Assembly (NCBI GenBank): GCA_030386875.1
Contig: CM059574.1
Coordinates: 5,649,934-5,713,933 of the forward strand
Length of the DNA stretch: 64,000 nucleotides
Direction: 5' to 3'
Source of the DNA: Morinoia aosen
Taxonomy: Eukaryota; Arthropoda; Malacostraca; Amphipoda; Talitridae
Part shown: positions 1 through 9,876 of the stretch, piece after piece
How positions within the stretch are numbered: the first letter of the stretch is position 1
Layout of the letters: each line of letters opens with the position of its first letter
Position numbers and translations under genes: made by a program
The notes under the pieces: model-generated
What the model was told of the DNA's origin: nothing
Seen by the model: only the letters and a program-made list of their open reading frames with translations
The model's database searches: none

Positions 1-3000
1 ACTCATGCGCTTTCGTAACTCTTTTCGAAGATAATGAAGTATGTCAACCGAGTCCGGGCTGCAATGGTCAAAATGCGAAAACACTAGAGATTAAATGACT
101 GATAACCTAGATTTTTTGTTGGACATACTTTTTATGCGACGCAAACACCTTACGGTACCGTTATTTTGTTGCAGGGCTTCTTCACCCGAGATTTGAAAGA
201 CGTATTTCAACAAAACCAAATGCCTAATTTTCTCATTTATTTGCGGCTCGATTTTTTTCTTTGTATTATATAATATCTGAGTTGGTATATTTAAATACGT
301 ATTTACACTCGAAAATGATACAATGTGTTTTGCTTGCATTTGTTTCGAGACTATTTTGGTTATACCAAAATTTCAGTTTGTATAAAAGATTTTACGCCGT
401 TATTTACGTCTTGGGTATTTCAGCCACAGAACTTGGCATCGCGATTTGAAAAGCATAACCTGGTGAATTCAATGCATGCAGATACATAGAATTTTTTATT
501 TTAGATGGCATTGATGAGAATTAATTAATAAAAATAGAAAACAATAGTGCACCAATAAAAAATTCTTGAGGCACAGCTGAATTGTTCTGAATGCATGGGG
601 ACAATTTGTTAAACCCGTACCATGACTGCGTGAGACGTCTTTGATTAGTGACTTTCGAATCATTGCGTGTCTACACTTAAGTTTAACATTTTCTGCATAA
701 GTCACATTTGATCGACGCTGTATAAAGCTACTGAGAGATCGAGCAGCAGTGAGAGTGTGAATTTTTCATCATTGATGTCACATTTTTCACTCTGAAAGTC
801 ACATTTTTCTGTGATTTAAACAGAGCTTGAACATTAGGGTTTTTTTTGAGTATATTGATTGCAATGAAGTAAGTTTGATTCATTCATATGAGATAAAAGT
901 TGATTTATTACGTTCTTTGATGTTTTGGACGTGACAGGTAAAAAGACTTACGGCCTGTAATTTGATGTTCTATTGTCACCAGTTTTATAAAACGGTCGAA
1001 CTATTGAGTGTTGCCATTGATCGGGCAGCTTAATGGTAGCAGAAGATGTATTAATTTTAAACAAATTCTTTAAGCTTTAACAGGGAAACTATTTATATTG
1101 CATCGAAGGTTAAAACCGTGTCTGACTGCCCACGGTTTTTTTCAGTGAGTATACGATTGTTCGTTTTTTGGCACCTAGGTATACTCCGGCACCTGTAGTT
1201 CAAATAAGGTATAGCATTACTACTGGAATTTGACATGAATTGGGTTTAGATACTTCATTGAAGACTTATGCTCTTGTTTCTAAAAATAAAGTGTCCTGTA
1301 GTTTGTAATTTTGCATCAGGTGACATAAATAATTATTTCTCACGTTCGTTTCAAGTTGTTCTCCACCATTATAGTTTCTTGTGAAAATGTGCTCGTTTTA
1401 ACTTAGGGTCAAGGTTCGGATAATCTCCTATGTCCAATAGAGCCCCTATACCTAAAATGTGTTCGGACATGACGTTGTGATACATGCCAGAGGAGACATA
1501 TTAAACAATAATTAATCACTGTTTAGAAATGTGCCTCAATTGAGTAATGTAGCTACATTATAGTGATAACTTTTGCACTTATTAATGGGCAATTCACATA
1601 GTAGATGATTCGAAATGACCAGCCAAAGGCTTTGAAATGAAATTTACCCAATTTTGTTCTGGAATGTCATATTTTCGGTTTTGACTCGTTAAAAAAGCTC
1701 TTACAAATCTAATCTTTGTTATCCATTCTCCCATGCAAATCCTTTCTTTGATGAATTCAATGTAGAAATAAGATATTCGTTCTGCATAAATATGATTTTA
1801 AATCTTGCAATAATATCTTCACAGATTGCTTTAGACTTCCCTGAACTTATTCGTATACATAATTCTGTGATTTGAAATTGTCAATTGTAAGAGTCTCAAG
1901 CAACGTGTGTATAACTCGGGTAAAATTGAATGTTTGAATTGCTTAAATTTCTGACGGGTAGGTCAGTACGGAGGTGGCTGTGACAGCTGTATCTTACAAT
2001 TAGTCTTCTATGTGATGCATGAGCTGCACGTTAAAGTTTGAATTTTAAGATCCCGAGCTCGAGCACGGCATCGGCAAGGTACGTTTGCCTAGGAAAATTT
2101 TTCTGTTGACGTAGGAAAACGAACGACGAGGAGAAGATATCATCGGGGAAATCCTTCTTCCTCAACGAGCTTTCATTTAAGCCCCTGCTTCTTTAGTTAG
2201 AAGCTTAAAAATGTAAGCAGTTGAAAATAAACGATTTTATGTAATTTAAAGATCAGCGAAGTTCATTTACGTAGACGAAACACTCGTAGAGTAGCTTACC
2301 AACGAATAGACTGGTGCAGCTCCTTTTCAGCATGGCCCACTTAAGGCCGCTGTTGGAACACCATCATAGAGTGCTCTAACTTCAGCTTTTCCCCACGAGG
2401 CTGCCATGCAGTCACGTGAATTTGAAAACAAATGAAATGGAATTTCTAAAAATTTTCATAAAACACCAACACATTTTAAATAATGGAAATACAATAATCA
2501 CTTTATCCAAAAAAAGAAAAAACTTGCTACTTAGGAAACTAAAAATAAAGACTTTAAAAATGACAATGTTTTTGTGAATAAAAACTTTTCATGATGAAAA
2601 AATTATTTAAGCGTATTTCTTAATTAAAAGAATGAAAGGTTTACGGCGGGAAAACTCATTTTTGACATTTTTACACTTCATCTACTTACGAGAGAAGAAT
2701 GCTTAATTAATTAATTAAAAGAATAACTAGGAGAAAATGAAGTGGAATTCTTCAACCATTGAAAACCTGAACCATGCAATAATGAGGTTCGTTTTGAATA
2801 TGAATGATAAAGCCAAAGTCTGAGCGAAGCAGCCAAGAATTAGCAATTCGTTCGAACCGGTGCAGAGTTCCGGCTCGAAGGCTGCATCAACATGCAGCGT
2901 GGCTCAGCTAAAGCAGCACTATAAGAGACGCGTGGCCAATGCTGGTGTGCTCTGCACAATGCCTTCCATTTAGGTCTAACTACGACACATCGAACACCGA

Positions 3001-3201
3001 TATTTAGGCTTTATTCATGCAGAGGATGAAAAGGCAAACTTGATATCCCATTCTGCTGGTTTTCATTGAACACGTAACTTTATTATTGTGGTGCCAAGAA
3101 AGGAATTACGCTGAAATATGTCAGTTGAGTGACTCAGATTTTCATGAACCATCACTGAATTATGAATTTAGATTTTATACCCAAAATAATAACAAAGTGT
3201 A

Positions 3202-3420
3202 TTATTTGGTGAACAACAATTTTTCATCTTCATCCGCTCGCCCGGTAAGTGATTCCCGAGCCATATTGGTTGTGAGATACAGTTTCTGTTCCGGAAGACA
3301 AGAGCCTTTACATTTATAAGTAGTCAGAATAAAATTTTCAGTACAACGCTGAGAGTGTCCATCAAAAATGCATTGAAGTGAATTTAATATTTCATCAATA
3401 AATTTCACCCACGATGACAT
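3202..3420 (-). CDS. Candidate small exon or ORF, cysteine-containing (function unknown)
   Basis: A 72-residue frame that I do not recognise. It starts with ATG at 3,420, directly after an AG that could be a splice acceptor, and ends at a stop codon. It has four cysteines, at about residues 17, 26, 37 and 41 (one stretch reads TTYKCKGSC), an acidic segment near the end (ADEDEK), and codon choice that looks less random than its surroundings. A CxxxC near the centre could fit a small secreted or cystine-knot fragment, but no signal peptide is visible and nothing confirms the family. The opposite strand also has an open frame here, with a good splice-donor-like CGGTAAGT at about 3,243. It may be a single exon, a repeat-family fragment or chance. 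Confidence 0.25.
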   Translation of the reverse strand: MSSWVKFIDEILNSLQCIFDGHSQRCTENFILTTYKCKGSCLPEQKLYLTTNMARESLTGRADEDEKLLFTK

Positions 3421-5839
3421 ACTGCTTTAGAGTTACCGAGTGAGGCTACACATTCTCTTTCCAAATCACTTCATCTATTAATTCACAAATCTTCGAGCTT
3501 GAAAATATTCTTCCGCTCAAAAACTAGGAGAGCCCTCGCGTAAAAATATAAGATCGAAGCCTTCCCTTTTTTGCCAAATTGACAAATCGGCTTATGGAAC
3601 AAAGATCAGAGCATTAGTATTTTAGACTTCACAGGATTTCACGAGCAGGCAATGGAAAGGAACTGGTTTTAAAAGTTTTTGATAAAAGAATCGACGAGAA
3701 ATATATTTTATCGCGTGGAACATAACATGGTTTCAAAATACATGAATCAAAGGACAAAAAAAAACAATAAATGTAGGAGATTTTGAGATGGCAACGAATT
3801 TAAAATTTTTTATTAAACGAATGGAAAGAAAAATGTAAAGCTTGCACTTGGGTTGTGAACTTAAACTTGTAAAAACTGTACATCTTTTATTTGAAGGAGA
3901 GAAATTCAAAAATATACAATGTCATATGGCTTCCATTGTTCTCTTGAAATCATTAAACCTGATGCACAGCCTCATTGTAGTGGTCAGAACGCGTTAGTTG
4001 TCCACGATGCAACATAAGTACTGATGTCTTCACTGTCGCGGTTCGTAAATTGTGGTACGGTGCACAAAGAAAGCCAAGGCGAGAAAACTGAGCGCTCTTC
4101 TTTTTCAACGACTATTACTTTCATTACCTACCTTTCTGTCTGGAGAGTACGCCAGGATAAACTACTTGGAGTGAAAGGAAATTTGAAGTGGACTTGTAAT
4201 CGCTTAATTTTACGAAAATAAACTCCATTGGTAAGAAGACATTGGGCTCTTCTTTCTCGGGGACTTTTTTTAAGACAGTTTTTCAATTTCAGATGTATTT
4301 TCATTCAGTATTTCTAATGATAAACTAGTTTACAGCTGAGAAGGGCTCTGAATCGACGCATAAATTTGGCTGTTGGTGTGTTTTTACTTTTTGGAGAGTC
4401 TGAAAAAAAGGATTTGGTGTCGACCGGTCAACTTGTTCTTACTTGGGAAGAATTTAACGCAACATTTGATGCGAAAAACGCTTAGGTGCCTTAACATATT
4501 GACTACGTAGTGGGACATGTGTACCACCAGGAAACTTGCTCATTAACTTACCGGTATTAATGAATAACATTTTAATTTTTTCACTACTTCTTTTAAAATA
4601 GATTTTAATGTACAAGGTGAAATATTATCGTGCAACGATGTCTTGTATACTCCTTAGAATAGATAGAAATGTATTCGAGCAGTAAAGCCGGTTTTTCAAT
4701 TCCACTACATGTACTCACAACCTAACAAACCAACCTTAGAGACCGCGCAAACCTAATCAACGTGTTAAGGATGCCTAAAGAAAGTTCTTGGGTGAAGGAG
4801 GTCTTCAAGGAAGGATGGCACATTCTACAACAAGAAATGATTATGATTGTAAGATATTTAAAACTGCGTATGACTGCAGTCTTAGTAATGTTTACACAAT
4901 TGTTTGAGGGAATTAGATTGTTAAAATGTTACAATTTCCTGACGGGTTTGTCTGAACGTATGGGTATAATTGTCAGTATTATCACAGGAATACTTTTCTA
5001 CGTGACGCAAAGGCAGAGCCTTAATCGTGAACAGTGTCATAGCTAGCATAATATAGCTATAGATAATGCCGAAGTGAGAGATGCTCAAAATATTGAAATA
5101 TTCGAGCTAATAAACAATGTTCGAAAATTCTAAAAACGTTCCAAAAGTATACAGAAACATTGAACGGAGTTTGACTACGGGAAAGGTTCAACGGATGATC
5201 GTACTGCAATGATCCAAGATGTGTACGCTGCTCTGAGTTAGGCTATATTTTACTATCTGTGTTTTAAATTTAACTGCGAGTTGAAGAATGGAAAACTTTA
5301 GACCCGAATGAGATAAATGATATCATTCCAAGGTGAAATGATACTCATTCATCCATATTGTAGTTAATTATTTTGTCAGAAGCACCTGAAATTTGAGGGG
5401 TGGCTAAGAGCGTAATTATTTTTCCTGCAATGCAAATTTATCAGAGCACTACGCTGAAGTAGTAAAACGATGGACATTAAGCTTATTTACTCTCTCGGTC
5501 TGCGGAAAGTAAAAGTTTTTTGATACAGTTATAATCATGCTTCTTTCAATAACGATGGAAGCGGTTGCCAGCCACATAGCTGAAGGAACGCTTGTTCACG
5601 TCACAAAATGATCACTGTTGCGATTATTACGACGATGATAATCAGTGACAATGCTTACGGTTATGATTGAGCCAATTATATTAACACGGAGCGAAACAGT
5701 AGTCAAGATAATGAAGACGATGATTATCAAGATAGGCGCCAGCGCCATGTTTAAGGCACAAACTCGTGCTCGAGCTTGCGATGGATGATTGCCATTACTA
5801 CAGCGATCATGATGATCAAAATGATGACAGGCAGCAATC

Positions 5840-6005
5840 TCGCGCATTAGCCGCGCCTCGGCTCAGTCCCTGGGGGTAATCTGCCGCTCTTGCCAGCCCG
5901 CGCCGCCCTCTCCCCTTCCCGACGTGTGGGGGACAACAAGGCTCGCCGAGGCCCGCCAGGACACGTTCCGTCTTAACGACGCTTTGAGCTCGCGCCTCCG
6001 GAGAA
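5840..6005. other. GC-rich, CpG-bearing patch
   Basis: About 165 bp of GC-rich sequence stands out sharply from the AT-rich flanks. Open frames across it are short and look like by-products of the base composition. It could be a promoter-like island, an old exon or a fragment of a GC-rich repeat; the sequence alone does not decide. Confidence 0.4.
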
Positions 6006-6129
6006 ATAAATCGCAATTACTTAAAAAGGAATCCTCGTATTATTGCAAAGGACTGAGTGGAATATAGATTTCAATCAGGACCTCGCACCCATATCCCGGA
6101 GATGTTCTCTATAGTCTTAACGTTGTTGG

Positions 6130-6355
6130 TAATAAGGCAGTGTGAACCGTGTTCTGAACTGTTGGTAGCATGCTGAATGTGAGCCCTACTTTGAATTATG
6201 AACCGTATTCTAAATCGAGAGTACTATTGGAGATTGAAGGCCGTATTGAGAGTTGGGGACGTATTGTTAATTGCGGGCCGTGTTCTGAATTGTAGGCTCC
6301 ACTCTGGATTGCGTGAAGTATTCTGAATTGTAGGCCATGTTTTAAATTAGGGATT
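6130..6355. repeat. Degenerate short tandem repeat (~20-22 bp)
   Basis: Variants of the phrase GAATTGTAGGCCGTGTTCT recur about every 20-22 bases, with many substitutions and no strict spacing. A similar phrase occurs once near 17,318-17,345 and a looser relative near 29,830-29,940, so it may be a dispersed degenerate minisatellite. Confidence 0.45.
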
Positions 6356-6434
6356 TATAGGGACTCGGTGACTCACCACGAGAGCTTAGTTCGAGATAAA
6401 TGAAATAGATTGATTTCTGGGAAATCTCACTTTT

Positions 6435-6833
6435 AGGATAAAAAAGGAAAACCAACGTGGCTAAGAATATCATGATAAAAAACCAACGTTTCTGATTGTA
6501 AAAAATCCATCTTCAGTGTTCTGAAATACATTAAATCATAGTATTAAAACATTGTAACTATAAATCTTCTGAATAAATTGGATGTAAGGTAACGAAATTT
6601 AAAAGACATGATAAAACAAAAAACTATACAAAATTTCAACAAACAATGGAAAGTTTCACCGCCGTATCACACTCATTTATTGACGGACGGTTTTTTTTAA
6701 ATTGTATCTATTCTAAAATGCGGAGATCGGACAAATTTGATATTGAATCCAAAATTTTAAAATTTGTATTTTCAAAAATATGATCTTTCTTTAAACAGTG
6801 TTCTCTTATAGATGAGTTGGATGGTTTGGTGAG
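6435..6833 (+). repeat. Left inverted arm of the fold-back element
   Basis: Reverse complement of 8,987-9,193 joined to 9,677-9,864. Shared landmarks include GATGAGTTGGATGGTTTGG at the inner end and AAAACCAACGTGGCTAAGAA at the outer end. Small indels and substitutions separate the arms. Confidence 0.85.
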
Positions 6834-6863
6834 GTTACAGCCGGTGCGAAAGGCTGTAACCTC
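6831..6863. repeat. Perfect 12-bp hairpin at the inner edge of the left arm
   Basis: GAGGTTACAGCC at 6,831-6,842 pairs exactly with GGCTGTAACCTC at 6,852-6,863 across a 9-base loop. It lies precisely where the long arm stops matching its partner. Confidence 0.8.
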
Positions 6864-7317
6864 ACTGTCAGGCCGCGCACAGGGGTTGTCGAGCCTTTTG
6901 TGTTAGTTACCCATAATTCCAAGTATTTTCTTTATGTGTCCAGCTCCCTGAACGCCGACTTATCTGTTTCTCTGCGCTGATGTTGCGTCTGTGCATTTAC
7001 TTTGGTTAGCCCTTAAATATCATTCGTATTACATGTCGATATTCCAATGTTTTTTTGATTACCTAGCTAAATAAGACTAATATTTTAAATGCAGTTTTGA
7101 GTGTTGTACCTTGTTATGCAGTAGCTCTTGTCTGTACGCACTATTTTTGCAACAGAAAATAAATCACTGTCTGTGTTAAAATATATCGGTGTATGTAATA
7201 GGGACTTCAAAAAGGTTCAGCGAGTAGCAAATCAGACCCTGAGGTAGAAAAGGTATCTCTCTCTCCTCGTTGATATAGGGATTAGGTTCATACGACACCT
7301 TGCCTAATTAGGGGAGT
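6864..7317. other. Unassigned spacer inside the fold-back element
   Basis: About 450 bp with no open frame of note and no match to the right half of the element. It separates the left arm from the tandem array. Confidence 0.6.
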
Positions 7318-8880
7318 ACGGTGCCACCTCGGAAGGATGAACGATCTCGCATAGGTTTTGTCGGCTAGGAAGACGCTTTCACTTCTCTTGCCCGACCGGT
7401 CTCATACGGCGCTGATAGTTGCTCGTCTTTCTTACGGTACCGCCGTAGTTCGGCACAAAACGGAATTTACTTCTGTTGCCCTAGCGGGCTGAATACGGCG
7501 TAAGCTGTACCCACGCCATGGAGCTAGGATATATGGAGGGAGCATAGCCGTCTGTGAAGAGAACCAGTTTTTGAGATTTCTCCTGTGTCTGTGGTAACCA
7601 ATAGCCGTCGCACAAGTGTGACGTCAGCACGGAAGCCAGTTACCTCCTGACTACGCTGGGATGCGCACACGCTCGCTGAATGCTCTTTTAGCTGTTGAGT
7701 TAATCGTCAATCATTAATTTCGGATTCTAAGACTCCGAAAGATAATAAATTTGTGTTTCCTCACTTGAGGACACCTAATAATATCAAAATTACTAGCAAA
7801 GATACATTTAGAGTTGAAAACTATAAAGATTACAGGCCCTTGAATATAACAAATTAGAGAGCGACTTGCACGCGCACCTCATCCTTCGATTTGTGGAGCG
7901 GTACTAATCATGGAGCTAGGATATATGGAGGGAGCATAGCCGATTCCAATCGGGTTCAAATTAGCTGCAAAAGTTGGGAGACTGGGGCATTGGCAAGGCC
8001 CCACACGTGAGCCAACCACAGACGCTTGGCTGAAGTTGGCTCCTCCTCGCCTCCTCTACAACTCGTTCATTTGCCAGAGCAAGATTAGTACCGCTCCACA
8101 AATCGAAGGATGAGGTGCGCGTGCAAGTCGCTCTCTAATTTGTTATATTCAAGGGCCTGTAATCTTTACAGTTTTTAACTCTTAATGTATCTTTGCTAGT
8201 AATTTTGATATTATTAAGTGTCCTCGAGTGAGGAAACACAATTTATTATCTTTCGGAGTCTTAGAATCCCAAATTAATGATTACGATAAACTCAACAGCT
8301 GGAAGAGCAATCAGCGAGCATGTGCGCACCCTAGCGTAGTTAGTAGGTAACTGGCTTCCGTGCTGACGTCACACTTGCGAGACGGCTATTGGTTACCACA
8401 AACATGGGAGAAATCTCAAAAACTGGTTCCCTTCACAGACGGCTATGCTCCCTCCATATATACTCCCTCCACGGTACTAATCTTGCTTTGGAAAATGGGA
8501 GGACGAACCGTAGAGGAGGTGAGGAGGAGCCAACTTCAGCCAAGCGTCTGTAGTTGGCTCACGTGTGGAGCCTTGCCAATGCCCCAGTCTCCCAACTTTT
8601 GCAGCTAATTTGAACCCGATTGGAATCGGCTATGCTCCCTCCAGTATATCCTAGCTCCATGACCCACGCACACACCTCACTCTAGCGGTGCCACCGTAGT
8701 TCGGCACAAAACAGAAATAACTTCTGTTGCCCTAGCGGACTGAATACGGCGCAGGTGGTACCTACACAAACCTCACCCCACACACACGACGGTACCGCCG
8801 TAGTTCGGCACTAACAGAATTTACTTCTGTTGCCCTAGCGGGCTGATTACGGCGTAGGCGGTACCCACACGAACCTCAGG
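7318..8880 (+). repeat. ~100-bp tandem array in the fold-back centre, split by an insertion
   Basis: Units carry GTAGTTCGGCAC followed by TTCTGTTGCCCTAGCGG and end with a GTACCCAC-type phrase. Anchors lie at about 7,444, 8,695 and 8,799. Once the 1,145-bp insertion and its 8-bp duplication are subtracted, the spacing is about 98-104 bp. A more diverged first unit lies at about 7,318-7,430. Tandem repeats inside the body are a known property of fold-back elements. Confidence 0.7.
7517..8661. mobile_element. Four-armed palindromic MITE (P-Q-P'-Q'), P-element-like ends
   Basis: The element begins with CATGGAGCTAGGATATATGG and ends with the reverse complement of that terminus. It is flanked by an exact 8-bp direct repeat, ACCCACGC, at 7,509-7,516 and 8,662-8,669. 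Inside are four segments: P 7,517-7,908, Q 7,909-8,096, P' about 8,087-8,461 (reverse complement of P) and Q' 8,473-8,661 (reverse complement of Q). The ~33-bp terminal sequence therefore occurs four times, so P-Q-P' and Q-P'-Q' are each bounded by inverted termini. No coding frame is present. An 8-bp GC-rich duplication with termini starting CATG resembles the P-element superfamily; that assignment is inference. Confidence 0.8.
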
Positions 8881-8986
8881 AAGGGCAGCTGCGAAGAAAA
8901 GCTAGCGCCCCGGAAAAAGGTAGCTGCACAGAAGACAGCCCCCTTTTCCACGAACCCTTACGTCGAACGCACGACGGTATCGACAC

Positions 8987-9864
8987 TCACCAAACCATCC
9001 AACTCATCTATAAGAGAACACTGTTTAAAGAAAGATCATATTTTTATTTTTTTTTTAAATTTTGGATTCAACATCAAATTTGTCCGATCTCCGCATTTTA
9101 GAATCGATATACATTTTAAAAAACCGTCCGTCAAGAAATGAGTGTGATACGGCGGTGAAACTTTCCATTGTTTGCTGAAATTTTGTATAGTTCTTTGTCC
9201 CCTGCTTGAGGGACATTATTATTATTATCATATAAGAAAGTTTTAGCCTCCCTTAGCCACGACAAAGATGTTCTAAGAGAGGAAAGAGGAAAGCACCATT
9301 TAGTATGGAGTTGAGGGAACGCGACTATTGTATCTATGGGAATTAGCGCTCCCAGGGGAACCATGTGAGGGCCTGAGCTAAAGGTTAGGTAGGCTTCCTT
9401 TTTGGTTGCAATAAAATAAGTTTTTGTTTTGTTACGGACCATCTTTTTTCGGTTCACTGCTGTCCTATTTCTCAGCACCTACTACTTTATTCTTCAACTT
9501 TTTTCTCGATTCATGAACTTCTTTCATAGCTTACTGTTTCTGTGCACCTTGTGCATAGATTCCGCGTTCCCTCAACTCCATACTAAATGGTACCTTCCTC
9601 TTTCCTCTCTTAGAACATCTTTGTCGTGGTTAAGGGAGGCTAAAACTTTCTTATATGATAATAATAATAATGATAATTTTTTGTTTTATCATGTCTTTTA
9701 AATTTCATTATCTTGCATCCAATTTATTCAGAAGATTTATATTTACAATGTTTTAATACTTTGATTTATTGTATTTCAGAACACTGAAGATGGATTTTTT
9801 ATAATCCGAAACGTTTGTTTTTTATCATGATATTCTTAGCCACGTTGGTTTTCCTTTTTATCCT
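8987..9864 (-). repeat. Right inverted arm of the fold-back element (interrupted)
   Basis: Reverse complement of the left arm in two pieces, 8,987-9,193 and 9,677-9,864, separated by the MITE insertion. Confidence 0.85.
9194..9676. mobile_element. Long-TIR MITE, copy 1 (inside the fold-back right arm)
   Basis: The two halves are inverted copies over more than 100 bp, running inward from ATTATTATTATCATATAAG and continuing through TTTAGCCTCCCTTAGCCACG. Comparison with the uninterrupted left arm of the host element places the insertion between about 9,193 and 9,677. Open frames on both strands end in the same peptide only because the element is palindromic; none is a gene. Copies at 12.4 and 13.2 kb share the arms and the internal phrase GTTTTGTTACGGACC. 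Confidence 0.8.
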
Positions 9865-9876
9865 CAGTTCGAGATA

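Larger units (their letters stand above)
1..6100. other. Unassigned AT-rich DNA, no supported gene
   Basis: No open frame here has recognisable domain content apart from the small minus-strand frame at 3,202-3,420 (separate entry). Base composition is mostly AT-rich, with a GC-rich, CpG-containing patch at about 5,840-6,005 that may be a conserved or regulatory segment. Short runs such as the TTAA repeats near 2,703-2,720 are simple sequence. I found no transposon ends, RNA gene or tandem array of note. Confidence 0.6.
6388..9876. mobile_element. Fold-back DNA transposon with nested insertions
   Basis: Two long inverted arms, left 6,435-6,833 and right 8,987-9,193 plus 9,677-9,864, match each other as reverse complements over about 400 bp; a MITE interrupts the right arm. 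An exact 11-bp direct repeat, AGTTCGAGATA, lies outside the arms at 6,388-6,398 and 9,866-9,876 and looks like a target-site duplication; about 36 bp between the left copy and the left arm have no partner on the right. The centre holds a ~100-bp tandem array and a separate palindromic element. There is no transposase frame, so it is non-autonomous. Long arms, internal tandem repeats and a 9-11 bp duplication fit fold-back or Mutator-like elements; the superfamily is inference. A perfect 12-bp hairpin lies at 6,831-6,863. Confidence 0.75.

Noticed and set aside
2840-2900. GTTCGAACCGG considered as a tRNA B box
   Set aside because: No A box or cloverleaf-compatible stems at the required spacing.
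9131-9701. Frames on opposite strands ending in the same peptide
   Set aside because: The MITE is palindromic, so both strands read the same sequence; there is no domain content.
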